NCBI RefSeq assembly: GCF_002895005.1
Contig: NZ_POWF01000011.1
Coordinates: forward strand, 1 to 64,000
Direction of reading: 5' to 3'
Length of the DNA stretch: 64,000 nt
Source: Hanstruepera neustonica
GTDB lineage: Bacteria; Bacteroidota; Bacteroidia; Flavobacteriales; Flavobacteriaceae
This document shows, piece after piece, positions 55,960-63,373 of the stretch (its first letter is position 1; every line of letters starts with the position of its first letter). A model generated the notes under the pieces. The model did not search any database. It saw only the letters and a program-made list of their open reading frames with translations, and was not told the DNA's origin. The translations under genes and the position numbers were made by a program.

Positions 55960-56680
55960 TTTCTAAATTATAATTAGCTGTTAATTCATGGTATAATTCA
56001 TTATCATCATCATCAAAATAAGGTTTCCAGGTATCTGGTTTGCCTTTATTGGGCAACAAACCAATGGGCCTCTCAATAACCTTCAAATCACGAGCTTCCT
56101 TAAGCGGTAGCTCCGAAAAAAATTTCCCCCGTATGGCATTATAAACCGCATAAGGGTCATTTACTAAAGTTTCATAATGAACAAGTAACACTTGTGGTGT
56201 CTGTGCCGCCAATGCTTGCCAACTGGCAACATGCTCTGCCCAATGCTCCAGTATTGTTAATTTGGGAGTTTTTACTTTATGCGAGGGTGACCCATGCCAG
56301 TCTAAAGGAGTATGTAAAAATTCTTTGAATGATTGTTGGCTCACATCCTGATGTAAAAAATTAGGAGTTTTCCAAACCGAATAAGCCACGGCTCTCCCAT
56401 CCCTAACAATATAAATTTTAGGACTGGAATCTGTATTGTATTTAGCAAAATAATGATTACCAAAAAGCTGCCCATAAGGATTCCCTTCCTTCTTAATTTG
56501 TCTGTTGGACCAATGGCCCCAGGCAACGTCGGGTATAAAAAGATTAGTATCTGGGTAAAAGTTTTGCGCCAAAAAGGCTTCCAAAAAATGGGTGCCTGAA
56601 CGCGGGTGGGAATAGACTTTAACTAATGTTTGCTTTTTCTTTAATAAGCTTGAAATTTTATTATAAAAATTATTTTTCAT
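55931..56680 (-). CDS. Sulfotransferase domain protein (fourth of four)
   Basis: A 249-residue enzyme. The PAPS loop is VKVYSHPRSGTHFLEAFLAQ (about 20-39) and the 3'-phosphate site IYIVRDGRAVAYSVWKTPNF (about 94-113), the RDGR form typical of cytosolic-type Sulfotransfer_1. It differs from the three other members. It overlaps the ABC ATPase gene by 11 bases upstream and the methyltransferase gene by 29 bases downstream, so sulfation is coupled to export genes. Confidence 0.83.
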   Translation of the reverse strand: MKNNFYNKISSLLKKKQTLVKVYSHPRSGTHFLEAFLAQNFYPDTNLFIPDVAWGHWSNRQIKKEGNPYGQLFGNHYFAKYNTDSSPKIYIVRDGRAVAYSVWKTPNFLHQDVSQQSFKEFLHTPLDWHGSPSHKVKTPKLTILEHWAEHVASWQALAAQTPQVLLVHYETLVNDPYAVYNAIRGKFFSELPLKEARDLKVIERPIGLLPNKGKPDTWKPYFDDDDNELYHELTANYNLENETDLKKNI

Positions 56681-57962
56681 TAATCACCTGTAATTTTCCA
56701 GGAAAAATAGCAGTACTAGTTTTTCTGTTCAATTTCCCTGTTTTCCATAAATCACCACTTAAAACATTAATACTTGCTGCATTCTCTAAACAGTCAACAA
56801 AGTTTGCTTTAGTAGTATCATTTTCGGTAATTAGCACTCTTAAAGTATAAGTCCCCCCTCTTAAATAAAGTTTTGGTATTTCCAGTTCTATAATATTGTA
56901 AAGTTCAAGTTCTTTCAAATTCACTCCCATTTCATCACTTGTATAGGATAAAACAAAATTTAAATTTGAATCAATAAAATTTACAGCCAAAAAGAGTCTA
57001 TTATAATTTAATTCAGAATATTTTTCTACTTCAATTCTAACTTTTAGTAATTCAGTAGAAATAATATCATCTACAACTTCATTTCTTTCATTTTGAAAAT
57101 AAACTCTTTTTACTTTTAGTTTTTGATTTCCTTGCCTATCAGTTCTATGCAAGAGAGATTCTGTTTTTTTATTTCTACCTGAGGTCAAATATCTATCAAC
57201 TCCTTCACCTACTTTACCGTCGTATGTTATCAAACCATTATCTATTACTATCACCCTACTACACAAAGTTTTTATTGTTGCCATATTGTGACTTACAAAT
57301 AACACCGTACGACCATTCCCTTTACTGATATCCTGCATCTTGCCCACAGCCTTTTTTTGAAACTCGGCATCACCAACGGCCAATACCTCATCCACCACCA
57401 AAATATCGGGTTCTAAAAAAGCAGCAACAGCAAAGGCCAACCGCACACGCATACCACTGCTATAGCGCTTGACTGGGGTATCCACATACCGCTCACAACC
57501 ACTAAAAGCAATAATTTCAGCTTCTTTTTCGCGTATTTCAGCCTTGGTCATGCCCAATATGGCACCATTCAAATAAATATTCTCACGGCCAGTCAATTCG
57601 GGGTGAAAACCCGTACCTACCTCAAGTAAACTAGCTATCCGCCCTTTGGTTTTAATCTCACCGGTGGTCGGGCTGGTTACACGGCTCAATATTTTCAAAA
57701 GAGTACTTTTGCCTGCACCATTTTTTCCAATAATACCCAACACCTCACCCTGTTGTACTTCAAAATTAATATCCTGTAAGGCCCAAACATAGTCACTATC
57801 AGCCTTGGTACTTCTATCATTCACCGAGCCCACCTTTAAATAGGGGTCCTCCTTCCCACGCACCCGATGCCACCAACGGTTCAGGTCGTGGCTTATCGTA
57901 CCCGTACCAACCAGTCCTAATCGGTATTGCTTGCTTATATTTTCAGCCTTTAATATGACCAT
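56670..57962 (-). CDS. wzt: Polysaccharide ABC exporter ATPase with C-terminal domain (Wzt-like)
   Basis: A 430-residue protein. The ATPase (about 1-255) has Walker A GKNGAGKST (79-87), signature YSSGMRVRLAFAVAAFLEPD and Walker B ILVVDEVLAVGDAEF, the form typical of O-antigen/teichoic acid exporters. Residues about 280-430 form a beta-rich C-terminal domain like the carbohydrate-binding domain of Wzt, which in O8/O9a systems recognises the modified chain end. That suggests the terminal decoration of this glycan is the export signal. Upstream, an array of heptamers separates it from a methyltransferase. Confidence 0.89.
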   Translation of the reverse strand: MVILKAENISKQYRLGLVGTGTISHDLNRWWHRVRGKEDPYLKVGSVNDRSTKADSDYVWALQDINFEVQQGEVLGIIGKNGAGKSTLLKILSRVTSPTTGEIKTKGRIASLLEVGTGFHPELTGRENIYLNGAILGMTKAEIREKEAEIIAFSGCERYVDTPVKRYSSGMRVRLAFAVAAFLEPDILVVDEVLAVGDAEFQKKAVGKMQDISKGNGRTVLFVSHNMATIKTLCSRVIVIDNGLITYDGKVGEGVDRYLTSGRNKKTESLLHRTDRQGNQKLKVKRVYFQNERNEVVDDIISTELLKVRIEVEKYSELNYNRLFLAVNFIDSNLNFVLSYTSDEMGVNLKELELYNIIELEIPKLYLRGGTYTLRVLITENDTTKANFVDCLENAASINVLSGDLWKTGKLNRKTSTAIFPGKLQVINEK

Positions 57963-57970
57963 GTCCTTCT

Positions 57971-58019
57971 TAATACTTAATACTTAATACTCTATACTTA
58001 ATACTTAATACTCAATACC
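57971..58019 (-). repeat. Heptamer array (AGTATTA)n spanning a methyltransferase stop codon
   Basis: Seven 7-base units read on the minus strand: GGTATTG, AGTATTA, AGTATTA, AGTATAG, then AGTATTA three times. The stop codon (58005-58007) and the last three sense codons of the methyltransferase lie in this array, and the wzt ATG follows 8 bases after it. Confidence 0.85.
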
Positions 58020-58778
58020 GTCATCCGTCAGCGGCTTCTCATAAACAGCCACAAGTCCGGCACTCAAATATTTATTAGGATGCTTCTCCAAATAGGGATT
58101 AAGCACATACTTACAAAAAATTCGAGTAGGTTTAAAAATAAGCTTTTGAAACACATTCAACTTTTGATGTACACCAAACGGAAACCCGCCCCGATATTCC
58201 AAGCGTGCTATTTTGAGGTTATTTCTGGCTGCAAATGCTTTAAAAGTCTTAAAATTCATGCATTTGAGATTATGCGCTTTTAGGTTTTTATAATCGACCA
58301 AATAACCATACAGCCTGCGCACGTACCGTTTATTGGGAACCATCACCAATAATCTACCACCAGGTTTTAAATAGTGTAAGTGCTTGTCCAAAACCGCATC
58401 ATAATTTTCAAAATGCTCAATAAAACCTAAAGAAAACACATAGTCGTACTGCTTTTCTGGTAAATGCTTATTAAAGTCTACTTCCAGCAAGTGATAATGA
58501 GAGACACCCATGGAAGCAAAAGTTTTTTGCAATTGAGTAGCATCCGAATTAAAATCAAGACAGGTAGGTTCTAAATCATATTTAGCAGCCAAGTAGGCCA
58601 AATAACGCCCAGGGTAACCACCTATTTCAATAATCGATTGATTGCCTGGGTTTGGGGTTATAAGCGTATCCCAAAACGAATCATAACGCGAACACACCGT
58701 TTCAATGTGTTTTTTCGTGCTGTGGTCATGATTGTAATAATCTTCCCAATAGGCTTGTGTTGTCAGTTCTTTTTCCAT
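58005..58778 (-). CDS. Class I SAM-dependent methyltransferase
   Basis: A 257-residue protein. IIEIGGYPGRYLAYLAAKYD (about 45-64) is motif I, with DYVFSLGFIEHFENYDAVLD and PGGRLLVMVPNKRYVRRLYG after it, a Methyltransf_11-type fold. It lies between the two ABC exporter genes, a place often held by the enzyme that caps and terminates the O-chain; such a role is inferred. The final residues are encoded by heptamer repeat sequence, so the true C-terminus may have been altered by repeat insertion. Confidence 0.82.
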   Translation of the reverse strand: MEKELTTQAYWEDYYNHDHSTKKHIETVCSRYDSFWDTLITPNPGNQSIIEIGGYPGRYLAYLAAKYDLEPTCLDFNSDATQLQKTFASMGVSHYHLLEVDFNKHLPEKQYDYVFSLGFIEHFENYDAVLDKHLHYLKPGGRLLVMVPNKRYVRRLYGYLVDYKNLKAHNLKCMNFKTFKAFAARNNLKIARLEYRGGFPFGVHQKLNVFQKLIFKPTRIFCKYVLNPYLEKHPNKYLSAGLVAVYEKPLTDDGIEY

Positions 58779-58781
58779 AAA

Positions 58782-59648
58782 TCACACGGTATCAATAAAC
58801 GATTTTTCAGTTCGGTTAAAAATAATGATACCTATTAAAAACAACAAAATACTCACAATCAGGGTATATACAAATCCAAACCAGCTAAAACTGCCCGTAT
58901 CCAGCAACATATACCGAAAGCCTTCAATAATTTGGGTCAGCGGGTTGTACTCAACAAGCACAGCCACGGCTTTGGGAAACTTCAATCGGGCTTCCGAAAG
59001 CGGATAAGGTACTGCCGACATATACATGAGCAATTGTACCCCAAAACTAATAACGATGGTCATATCGCGGTACTTGGTGGTCATGGACGATAAGATCATC
59101 CCCAAGCCCAAGCCCATTAAGGCCATCATAAGAATATACACCGGAAACAAAAACAAATTGGCATTCGGCTGTACCGAGGCACCAATACCCAAGTAATAAA
59201 TATAAAACCCGATAAAAATACCCAATTGGATAAAGAGTTTCAACAAATTGGAAATGGTCACAGACATGGGCATAATCACCCGTGGAAAATAAACCTTACC
59301 AAAAATATTTTGGTTCTTCTTAAAGGTATCACTAGTACCAGACAAACAGTTATTAAAATAGTTCCAAGCGGTAATCCCCGCTAGGTTAAACAAAAAATTA
59401 GGAACAGTACCCGTAGCTATATTTCCAAGATTGTTAAACACCAAGGTAAAAATCACAGAGGTAAACAAGGGTTGAATCACATACCACAAAGGCCCTAAAA
59501 TGGTCTGCTTGTAAACGGTAACAATATCGCGTTTCACAAAAAGAATCAGCAAATCCCGATAACGCCAAATTTCCTTGAAATTGAGGTCTATTAGCCTACG
59601 TTTTGAGGAAATGGTATAAAGCCAAGTTTCATTGTCAGTATGACCCAA
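58782..59648 (-). CDS. wzm: Polysaccharide ABC exporter permease (Wzm-like)
   Basis: A 288-residue ABC-2 type membrane protein with six spans. The start is TTG, giving MGHTDNETWLYTISSKRRLI; the following DLNFKEIWRYRDLLILFVKRD and VYKQTILGPLWYVIQPL are family hallmarks. It pairs with the Wzt-like ATPase to move the lipid-linked glycan across the inner membrane. As the first gene of the long minus-strand run, its upstream region should hold the operon promoter, but I found no good TAnnTTTG there. Confidence 0.88.
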   Translation of the reverse strand: MGHTDNETWLYTISSKRRLIDLNFKEIWRYRDLLILFVKRDIVTVYKQTILGPLWYVIQPLFTSVIFTLVFNNLGNIATGTVPNFLFNLAGITAWNYFNNCLSGTSDTFKKNQNIFGKVYFPRVIMPMSVTISNLLKLFIQLGIFIGFYIYYLGIGASVQPNANLFLFPVYILMMALMGLGLGMILSSMTTKYRDMTIVISFGVQLLMYMSAVPYPLSEARLKFPKAVAVLVEYNPLTQIIEGFRYMLLDTGSFSWFGFVYTLIVSILLFLIGIIIFNRTEKSFIDTV

Positions 59649-59729
59649 TGTGAGGAGTATTTTTGGTTTCGGCTAATATAAAAAATGCCCCTTGAACCAC
59701 AAAGTATTATATAAGTATTATATAAGTAT

Positions 59730-59778
59730 TGCAAAACACAAAACACAACCCACATCTCACAACTCCCATCTCACAACC
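59730..59778 (-). repeat. Heptamer array upstream of wzm
   Basis: Seven 7-base units on the minus strand: GGTTGTG, AGATGGG, AGTTGTG, AGATGTG, GGTTGTG, TTTTGTG, TTTTGCA. It is followed by an 11-base repeat (AAGTATTATAT on the plus strand, about 59701-59730). It lies in the 490-base gap 59649-60138, which I judge to be non-coding: besides two arrays and two hairpins nothing else is recognised. Confidence 0.7.
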
Positions 59779-59788
59779 CTAAACCGTA

Positions 59789-59805
59789 TTCCTGCGTAGC
59801 AGGAA
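59789..59805. repeat. REP-like hairpin
   Basis: TTCCTGC (59789-59795) and GCAGGAA (59799-59805) form a perfect 7-bp stem around GTA. It is of the same short-palindrome type as 867-887 and lies in the 59649-60138 gap. Confidence 0.5.
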
Positions 59806-60096
59806 ACCGCTGTCGTAAGCATAAAGCACAAAAGCTTCGAAAACAGGAGCTGTGCGACGCGAAGTTTTGGGCTTGGTTCACCGTAGGTGAAATGCCTACC
59901 GACAGTAAAGGCACTTTTTGGTTCTTTTTTGTGCATAAAAAAGAATAAATAACATCCCTTGCCATCCTAAATTCTACAATGATATTGCTCCTGTACAGAC
60001 CTTACGCCTGCAATTGAGGTAAGAGCATGGCAAATGCGAAGCATTCACAAATACAATAATTTAAATATATAGTTATGACTAATCACCTCTGTCATC

Positions 60097-60111
60097 CTGA
60101 ATGTGATTCAG
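60097..60111. repeat. REP-like hairpin
   Basis: CTGAAT (60097-60102) and ATTCAG (60106-60111) form a short palindrome within TCATCCTGAATGTG, a sequence type I have often seen dispersed in Bacteroidota genomes. It abuts the heptamer array at 60106-60147. Confidence 0.5.
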
Positions 60112-60147
60112 TATCTATTAAAAACCAACAACTCCCAACTACCAACC
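60106..60147 (-). repeat. Heptamer array at the 3' end of the 211-residue gene
   Basis: Six 7-base units on the minus strand: GGTTGGT, AGTTGGG, AGTTGTT, GGTTTTT, AATAGAT, ACTGAAT. The stop codon (60139-60141) lies across the first two units. The unit GGTTTTT also occurs in the array at 21282-21351. Confidence 0.65.
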
Positions 60148-60774
60148 CCCATCTAAGTAAACCGGCAAATCCTCAAGCCCAAGCCAACCATCATCCATAT
60201 TCGGTTTTGAAAAATAAAACTCAAAACCACTTATCTTTTGGCACACTACCAGCTCACCCAAAAAATCCATTAAAATCCACAACACATAATCAGTAACCGT
60301 TTCCAAGGGGTAAGACATCAGTGTAGAAGCCAAATTCGTAAAACCAAACAACAAACAATGCTTGTCTGTTTTGTCATCATAAGAGTCTGGCATCCAAACA
60401 ATATCACTGGCCTTTAAAGTAAGTCCTTCAAACTGATAAGGCGGGTCTGTACGGTCAGCAATAGCATCAACATCAATAACAGGCTGAATAAATGCCGTAA
60501 TCTTCCAATTCGGAATAACAGGAGCCACTTGCATCAAATTCCGAATCAATATAACCCCTTCCGCACGCCCATGGGTTGTCAATACCAATTCGGCATAAGT
60601 ACGCTCCTTGCTGGCAAACTTCATAACACAGCTCAATGTAGGCCCAATAGCCTCCAACAAGCTCGTAAGTGTATTAAAATAGTAAGCATTTTCGCTATCG
60701 GGCAGCGATTGCAAATGGTAAAAAGTCTCACCATGTTCAGAAAAATAATCCCAAAATGCTTGAAAATCACGCAT
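60139..60774 (-). CDS. Protein of unknown function (211 residues)
   Basis: A soluble acidic protein with no named domain that I recognise. It resembles a type of Bacteroidota hypothetical protein that begins FWDYFSEHGETFYHL and has a strand motif ELVLTTHGRAEGVILIRNLM followed by VAPVIPNWKITAFIQPV. Proteins of this general layout are often near toxin or accessory genes, but I cannot name a function. The C-terminal residues are encoded by heptamer repeat sequence. It lies 54 bases after a small putative DNA-binding gene in the same direction. Confidence 0.7.
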   Translation of the reverse strand: MRDFQAFWDYFSEHGETFYHLQSLPDSENAYYFNTLTSLLEAIGPTLSCVMKFASKERTYAELVLTTHGRAEGVILIRNLMQVAPVIPNWKITAFIQPVIDVDAIADRTDPPYQFEGLTLKASDIVWMPDSYDDKTDKHCLLFGFTNLASTLMSYPLETVTDYVLWILMDFLGELVVCQKISGFEFYFSKPNMDDGWLGLEDLPVYLDGGW

Positions 60775-60828
60775 AGTCTTAAGAAATTATAATGAGTGGA
60801 ATATAACCGTATAAAGACCTAAAAATGT

Positions 60829-61032
60829 TTATGGATCATGAATGCCATTAATACTTTTATAAACTGTATCATAAGGCAAGCCCAAATAATCACAAAACTC
60901 CGTAATGGTCACAACCTGAAAACGTTCTTTTTTATGAAGTAATCTAATGTCTCGCAAAAGGTCACGAGCATAACTCTCACTACGGCCAGTTAAAAAAATA
61001 ACATCTTGGGTGTAAATACAAATTCTGTTCAT
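60829..61032 (-). CDS. Small putative helix-turn-helix protein (67 residues)
   Basis: A 67-residue protein. ITEFCDYLGLPYDTVYKSIN (about 44-63) has the shape of a helix-turn-helix, and the first part, VIFLTGRSESYARDLLRDIR (about 11-30), looks like a second such unit. Similar short proteins occur in many Bacteroidota next to accessory genes. The ATG is immediately preceded by an inverted repeat (61036-61067), consistent with autoregulation. Function as a DNA-binding regulator is inferred from shape only. Confidence 0.65.
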   Translation of the reverse strand: MNRICIYTQDVIFLTGRSESYARDLLRDIRLLHKKERFQVVTITEFCDYLGLPYDTVYKSINGIHDP

Positions 61033-61035
61033 AAC

Positions 61036-61067
61036 AGTGATAGTTTAGAAAACGAATAAACATCACT
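61036..61067. promoter_or_regulatory. Inverted repeat upstream of the small HTH gene (candidate operator)
   Basis: AGTGATAGTTTA (61036-61047) and TAAACATCACT (61057-61067) are inverted copies with one extra base, separated by nine bases. It begins 4 bases from the start codon of the 67-residue gene. It could be an operator for that protein, or a hairpin in the leader RNA. Confidence 0.45.
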
Positions 61068-61171
61068 ATGAATTGTTCAGTTAAGGAGAAGCAATCAATT
61101 ATTCAATAATCAATCACTATCAATATTAATCTTTTTTTCAGAAATCTGCAAGTCAAAAAAAACCTATTTAC

Positions 61172-61226
61172 GGTATAGAAAAGGCATAGCTAGAGTATGG
61201 CTAAGGTATGGCTAGTGTATGCGAAG
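61172..61226. repeat. Five tandem 11-bp units
   Basis: The units are GGTATAGAAAA, GGCATAGCTAG, AGTATGGCTAA, GGTATGGCTAG and TGTATGCGAAG, with a consensus near GGTATGGCTAG. A period of 11 bases places each unit on nearly the same face of the helix, as in iterons or clustered binding sites. It lies in the 479-base divergent gap 61033-61511. Confidence 0.65.
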
Positions 61227-61247
61227 GGCATTTCAACAGAAATGAGC

Positions 61248-61337
61248 AAAAACAGCAGAAAACGCCATAAACAACAGAAACAGACAAAAACAGCAGAAAA
61301 CAACAAAAACAACAGATTCAGGCAAAAACAACAGATT
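61248..61337. repeat. A/C-rich direct repeats
   Basis: AAAAACAGCAGAAAAC occurs at 61248-61263 and 61286-61301; CAAAAACAACAGATT occurs at 61304-61318 and 61323-61337. The tract is almost free of T on the plus strand. A minus-strand reading frame of 84 codons across it has extreme composition and is not considered a gene. Confidence 0.65.
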
Positions 61338-61511
61338 TGAAATACAGTTAAAACAATAACGCACGATATTGTCCATAGGTAACCTCGGCTATCGTAGGTA
61401 AACAGCAAGTCAAAAACTTGAAATACTACAACAAAAAGCCCCAAATCAGGTACCAGTAATTATTAACCAGAAGCTGCAATAAAAAAATGCAGTTTCACAA
61501 ACTTTAAGATT

Positions 61512-62261
61512 ATGGCTAAATTAAAAAGCTTTATCAAAATCGAAGGAACCCTGGACGATTTGACCTTTTACAAAGGTAAGGAAGGGTATTTGGTGAAAAC
61601 CAAAAGCGCAATAAGCGCCAACCGGATCAAAAACGACCCAGCTTTTATTAGAACCCGCGAAAACGGTGCAGAGTTCGGTCATGCCGCTACAAGTGGTAAA
61701 CAATTGCGACGGGCAATTCTCAACCTCTTGACTGACGCCAAGGACGATTTGGTAACACCGCGTTTAACACAAACTATGACCCGTGTAAAAGACGCAGATA
61801 CCACATCACCACGTGGTGAAAGAAATGTGGCTACCGGCCTAACAACCGCAGCTGGCAGATTGACATTAAATGGTTTTAACTTCAACGTAAATGCCATTTT
61901 AAGCAGTGTATTATTAACCGATTTTACATTAAACACGGCTACGGGAGAAATTGACATTCCGGATTTTGTACCCAGTCAAAACCTCACCAGCCCAGAAGGA
62001 GCAACACACGTAAGCTTGGAAGCTGGCTTTTTAAATTTAGACTTTGCAACAAACGTCAAAGACCTACAGCTAAGTCCTATTTTTAACACGCCCATTAACA
62101 ACACGCTTACACCCGTTGTGCTAACACCTGCCGCAGTACCAGCAGGAGCAGGTAATCAACTCTACTTCTTAAAAGTAGCATTCTTTCAAGAAGTAAACGG
62201 CATACAATACGCATTAAACAATGGCACCTACAATGCCCTGCAATTAATTGATATATTGTAA
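61512..62261 (+). CDS. Protein of unknown function (249 residues, Bacteroidota-specific type)
   Basis: A 249-residue soluble protein. The N-terminal part is well ordered, with KSFIKIEGTLDDLTFYKGKE and FIRTRENGAEFGHAATSGKQ; the rest is beta-rich, with many T, N and L residues, and a proline-alanine-rich stretch (about 205-220). Proteins that begin in this way recur in flavobacterial genomes, sometimes in several copies, and I do not know their function. The regular beta content is compatible with a structural or particle-forming protein, but that is only a guess. A strong terminator follows. Confidence 0.75.
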   Translation: MAKLKSFIKIEGTLDDLTFYKGKEGYLVKTKSAISANRIKNDPAFIRTRENGAEFGHAATSGKQLRRAILNLLTDAKDDLVTPRLTQTMTRVKDADTTSPRGERNVATGLTTAAGRLTLNGFNFNVNAILSSVLLTDFTLNTATGEIDIPDFVPSQNLTSPEGATHVSLEAGFLNLDFATNVKDLQLSPIFNTPINNTLTPVVLTPAAVPAGAGNQLYFLKVAFFQEVNGIQYALNNGTYNALQLIDIL

Positions 62262-62280
62262 ACTAGTACCAAACAAAAGA

Positions 62281-62308
62281 AAAAGCGGATACCAAAATAT
62301 CCGCTTTT
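62281..62308. terminator. Intrinsic terminator after the 249-residue gene
   Basis: AAAAGCGGATA (62281-62291) pairs with TATCCGCTTTT (62298-62308) around CCAAAA, followed by further T residues, 19 bases past the stop codon. The A-rich left flank could also serve minus-strand transcripts from the epimerase gene. Confidence 0.85.
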
Positions 62309-62335
62309 TTTATACTTTAAATCCTCTCAACTAAA

Positions 62336-62398
62336 AAATACTATCAACTACAAACTCAAAACTACCCACTAACAACTACAAACTCACAACTACAAACT
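62336..62398 (-). repeat. Heptamer array at the 3' end of the epimerase gene
   Basis: Nine consecutive 7-base units on the minus strand all begin with AGT: AGTTTGT, AGTTGTG, AGTTTGT, AGTTGTT, AGTGGGT, AGTTTTG, AGTTTGT, AGTTGAT, AGTATTT. The stop codon (62390-62392) and the last two sense codons lie in the first units. Confidence 0.85.
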
Positions 62399-63373
62399 AT
62401 TGAAAAACTCCCAAGTCAATTGCAACCCCTCTCTCACGGAAACCTGCGGATCATAGCCCAATAGGTCTTGCGCTTTAGAAATATCAGCCAAGCTATCACG
62501 AACATCCCCTTGGCGAGGCGGTCCATAAATGGCTTTCAAATCGGAATGGACAGCCTGTTGTAACGATTCCCATAAATAGTTTACGGTAATACGTTCGCCA
62601 CAGGCCACATTAAAAACCTGATTACGGGCTTTCTCACTGGCAAAAAAGCCTTTAATATTGGCTTGAACGGCATTATCAACATAGGTAAAATCGCGGGTTT
62701 GTTCGCCATCGCCATTAATTTTGGGCGACTGATTGTCCTTTAGTGCTTGCATAAAAAGGGGAATAACCGCTGCATAAGCACCGTTGGGACTCTGTTTAGG
62801 CCCAAATACATTAAAATAGCGCAATCCTACCACATCAGTCCCGTATGTTTTTCCAAAGACATCAGCATACAATTCGTTCACATATTTAGTAACCGCATAA
62901 GGAGACAAAGGTTTGCCAATAGTGTCTTCTATTTTGGGTAAGGTTGGACTATCACCATAAGTCGAACTGGAAGCCGCATAAACCATGCGCTTTACAGAAT
63001 TGGAATCCTTTAAGGCAATCATCATATTTAAAAAACCCGTAATGTTAACCGCATTGGTTGTTGCAGGGTCATTAATAGACCGTGGCACAGATCCCAAAGC
63101 TGCTTGATGGCTCACATAGTCCATACCCTTCATAGCTTTGTGACAAGTATTCAAATCACGGATATCACCTTCAACAAGTTCAAAGGAAGGATGGTCCATA
63201 AACTCGCTTAAATTTTCTTTATAGCCATTGGAAAAATCATCAAGCACGCGCACTTTTTGCGCGCCATGTTTCAAAAGATAACCAACCAGATTAGCACCAA
63301 TAAAACCAGCGCCTCCAGTAACTAAAAAGCTATAAGTTGATAAATCTTTATGATGGTATTGGGCTTTATTCAT
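62390..63373 (-). CDS. UDP-N-acetylhexosamine 4-epimerase (WbpP/VipB-like SDR)
   Basis: A 327-residue extended short-chain dehydrogenase. The NAD site is VTGGAGFIGANLVGYLL (GGAGFIG at 20-26). QAALGSVPRSINDPATTN is a signature of the WbpP/VipB type acting on UDP-N-acetyl sugars, and SPYAVTKYVNELYADVFG carries the catalytic Tyr and Lys. It would interconvert UDP-GlcNAc and UDP-GalNAc or their uronic acids. It overlaps the dehydrogenase gene by one base (TAATG), giving a coupled pair for nucleotide-sugar supply. Confidence 0.87.
   Translation of the reverse strand: MNKAQYHHKDLSTYSFLVTGGAGFIGANLVGYLLKHGAQKVRVLDDFSNGYKENLSEFMDHPSFELVEGDIRDLNTCHKAMKGMDYVSHQAALGSVPRSINDPATTNAVNITGFLNMMIALKDSNSVKRMVYAASSSTYGDSPTLPKIEDTIGKPLSPYAVTKYVNELYADVFGKTYGTDVVGLRYFNVFGPKQSPNGAYAAVIPLFMQALKDNQSPKINGDGEQTRDFTYVDNAVQANIKGFFASEKARNQVFNVACGERITVNYLWESLQQAVHSDLKAIYGPPRQGDVRDSLADISKAQDLLGYDPQVSVREGLQLTWEFFNSL

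Noticed and set aside
59771-59965. 64-codon minus-strand frame in the gap before wzm
   Set aside because: It crosses a REP-like hairpin and part of a heptamer array, with cysteine-rich composition unlike the neighbours.
60075-60296. 73-codon plus-strand frame near the 211-residue gene
   Set aside because: Antisense to the gene and heptamer array, with no protein features.
61036-61067. Possible riboswitch upstream of the small gene
   Set aside because: The inverted repeat is too simple and no known riboswitch core can be recognised; an operator is the simpler reading.
61190-61444. 84-codon minus-strand frame (Phe/Leu/Val/Cys-rich)
   Set aside because: It is a product of the A/C-rich direct repeats on the plus strand and looks like low-complexity sequence, not a membrane protein.
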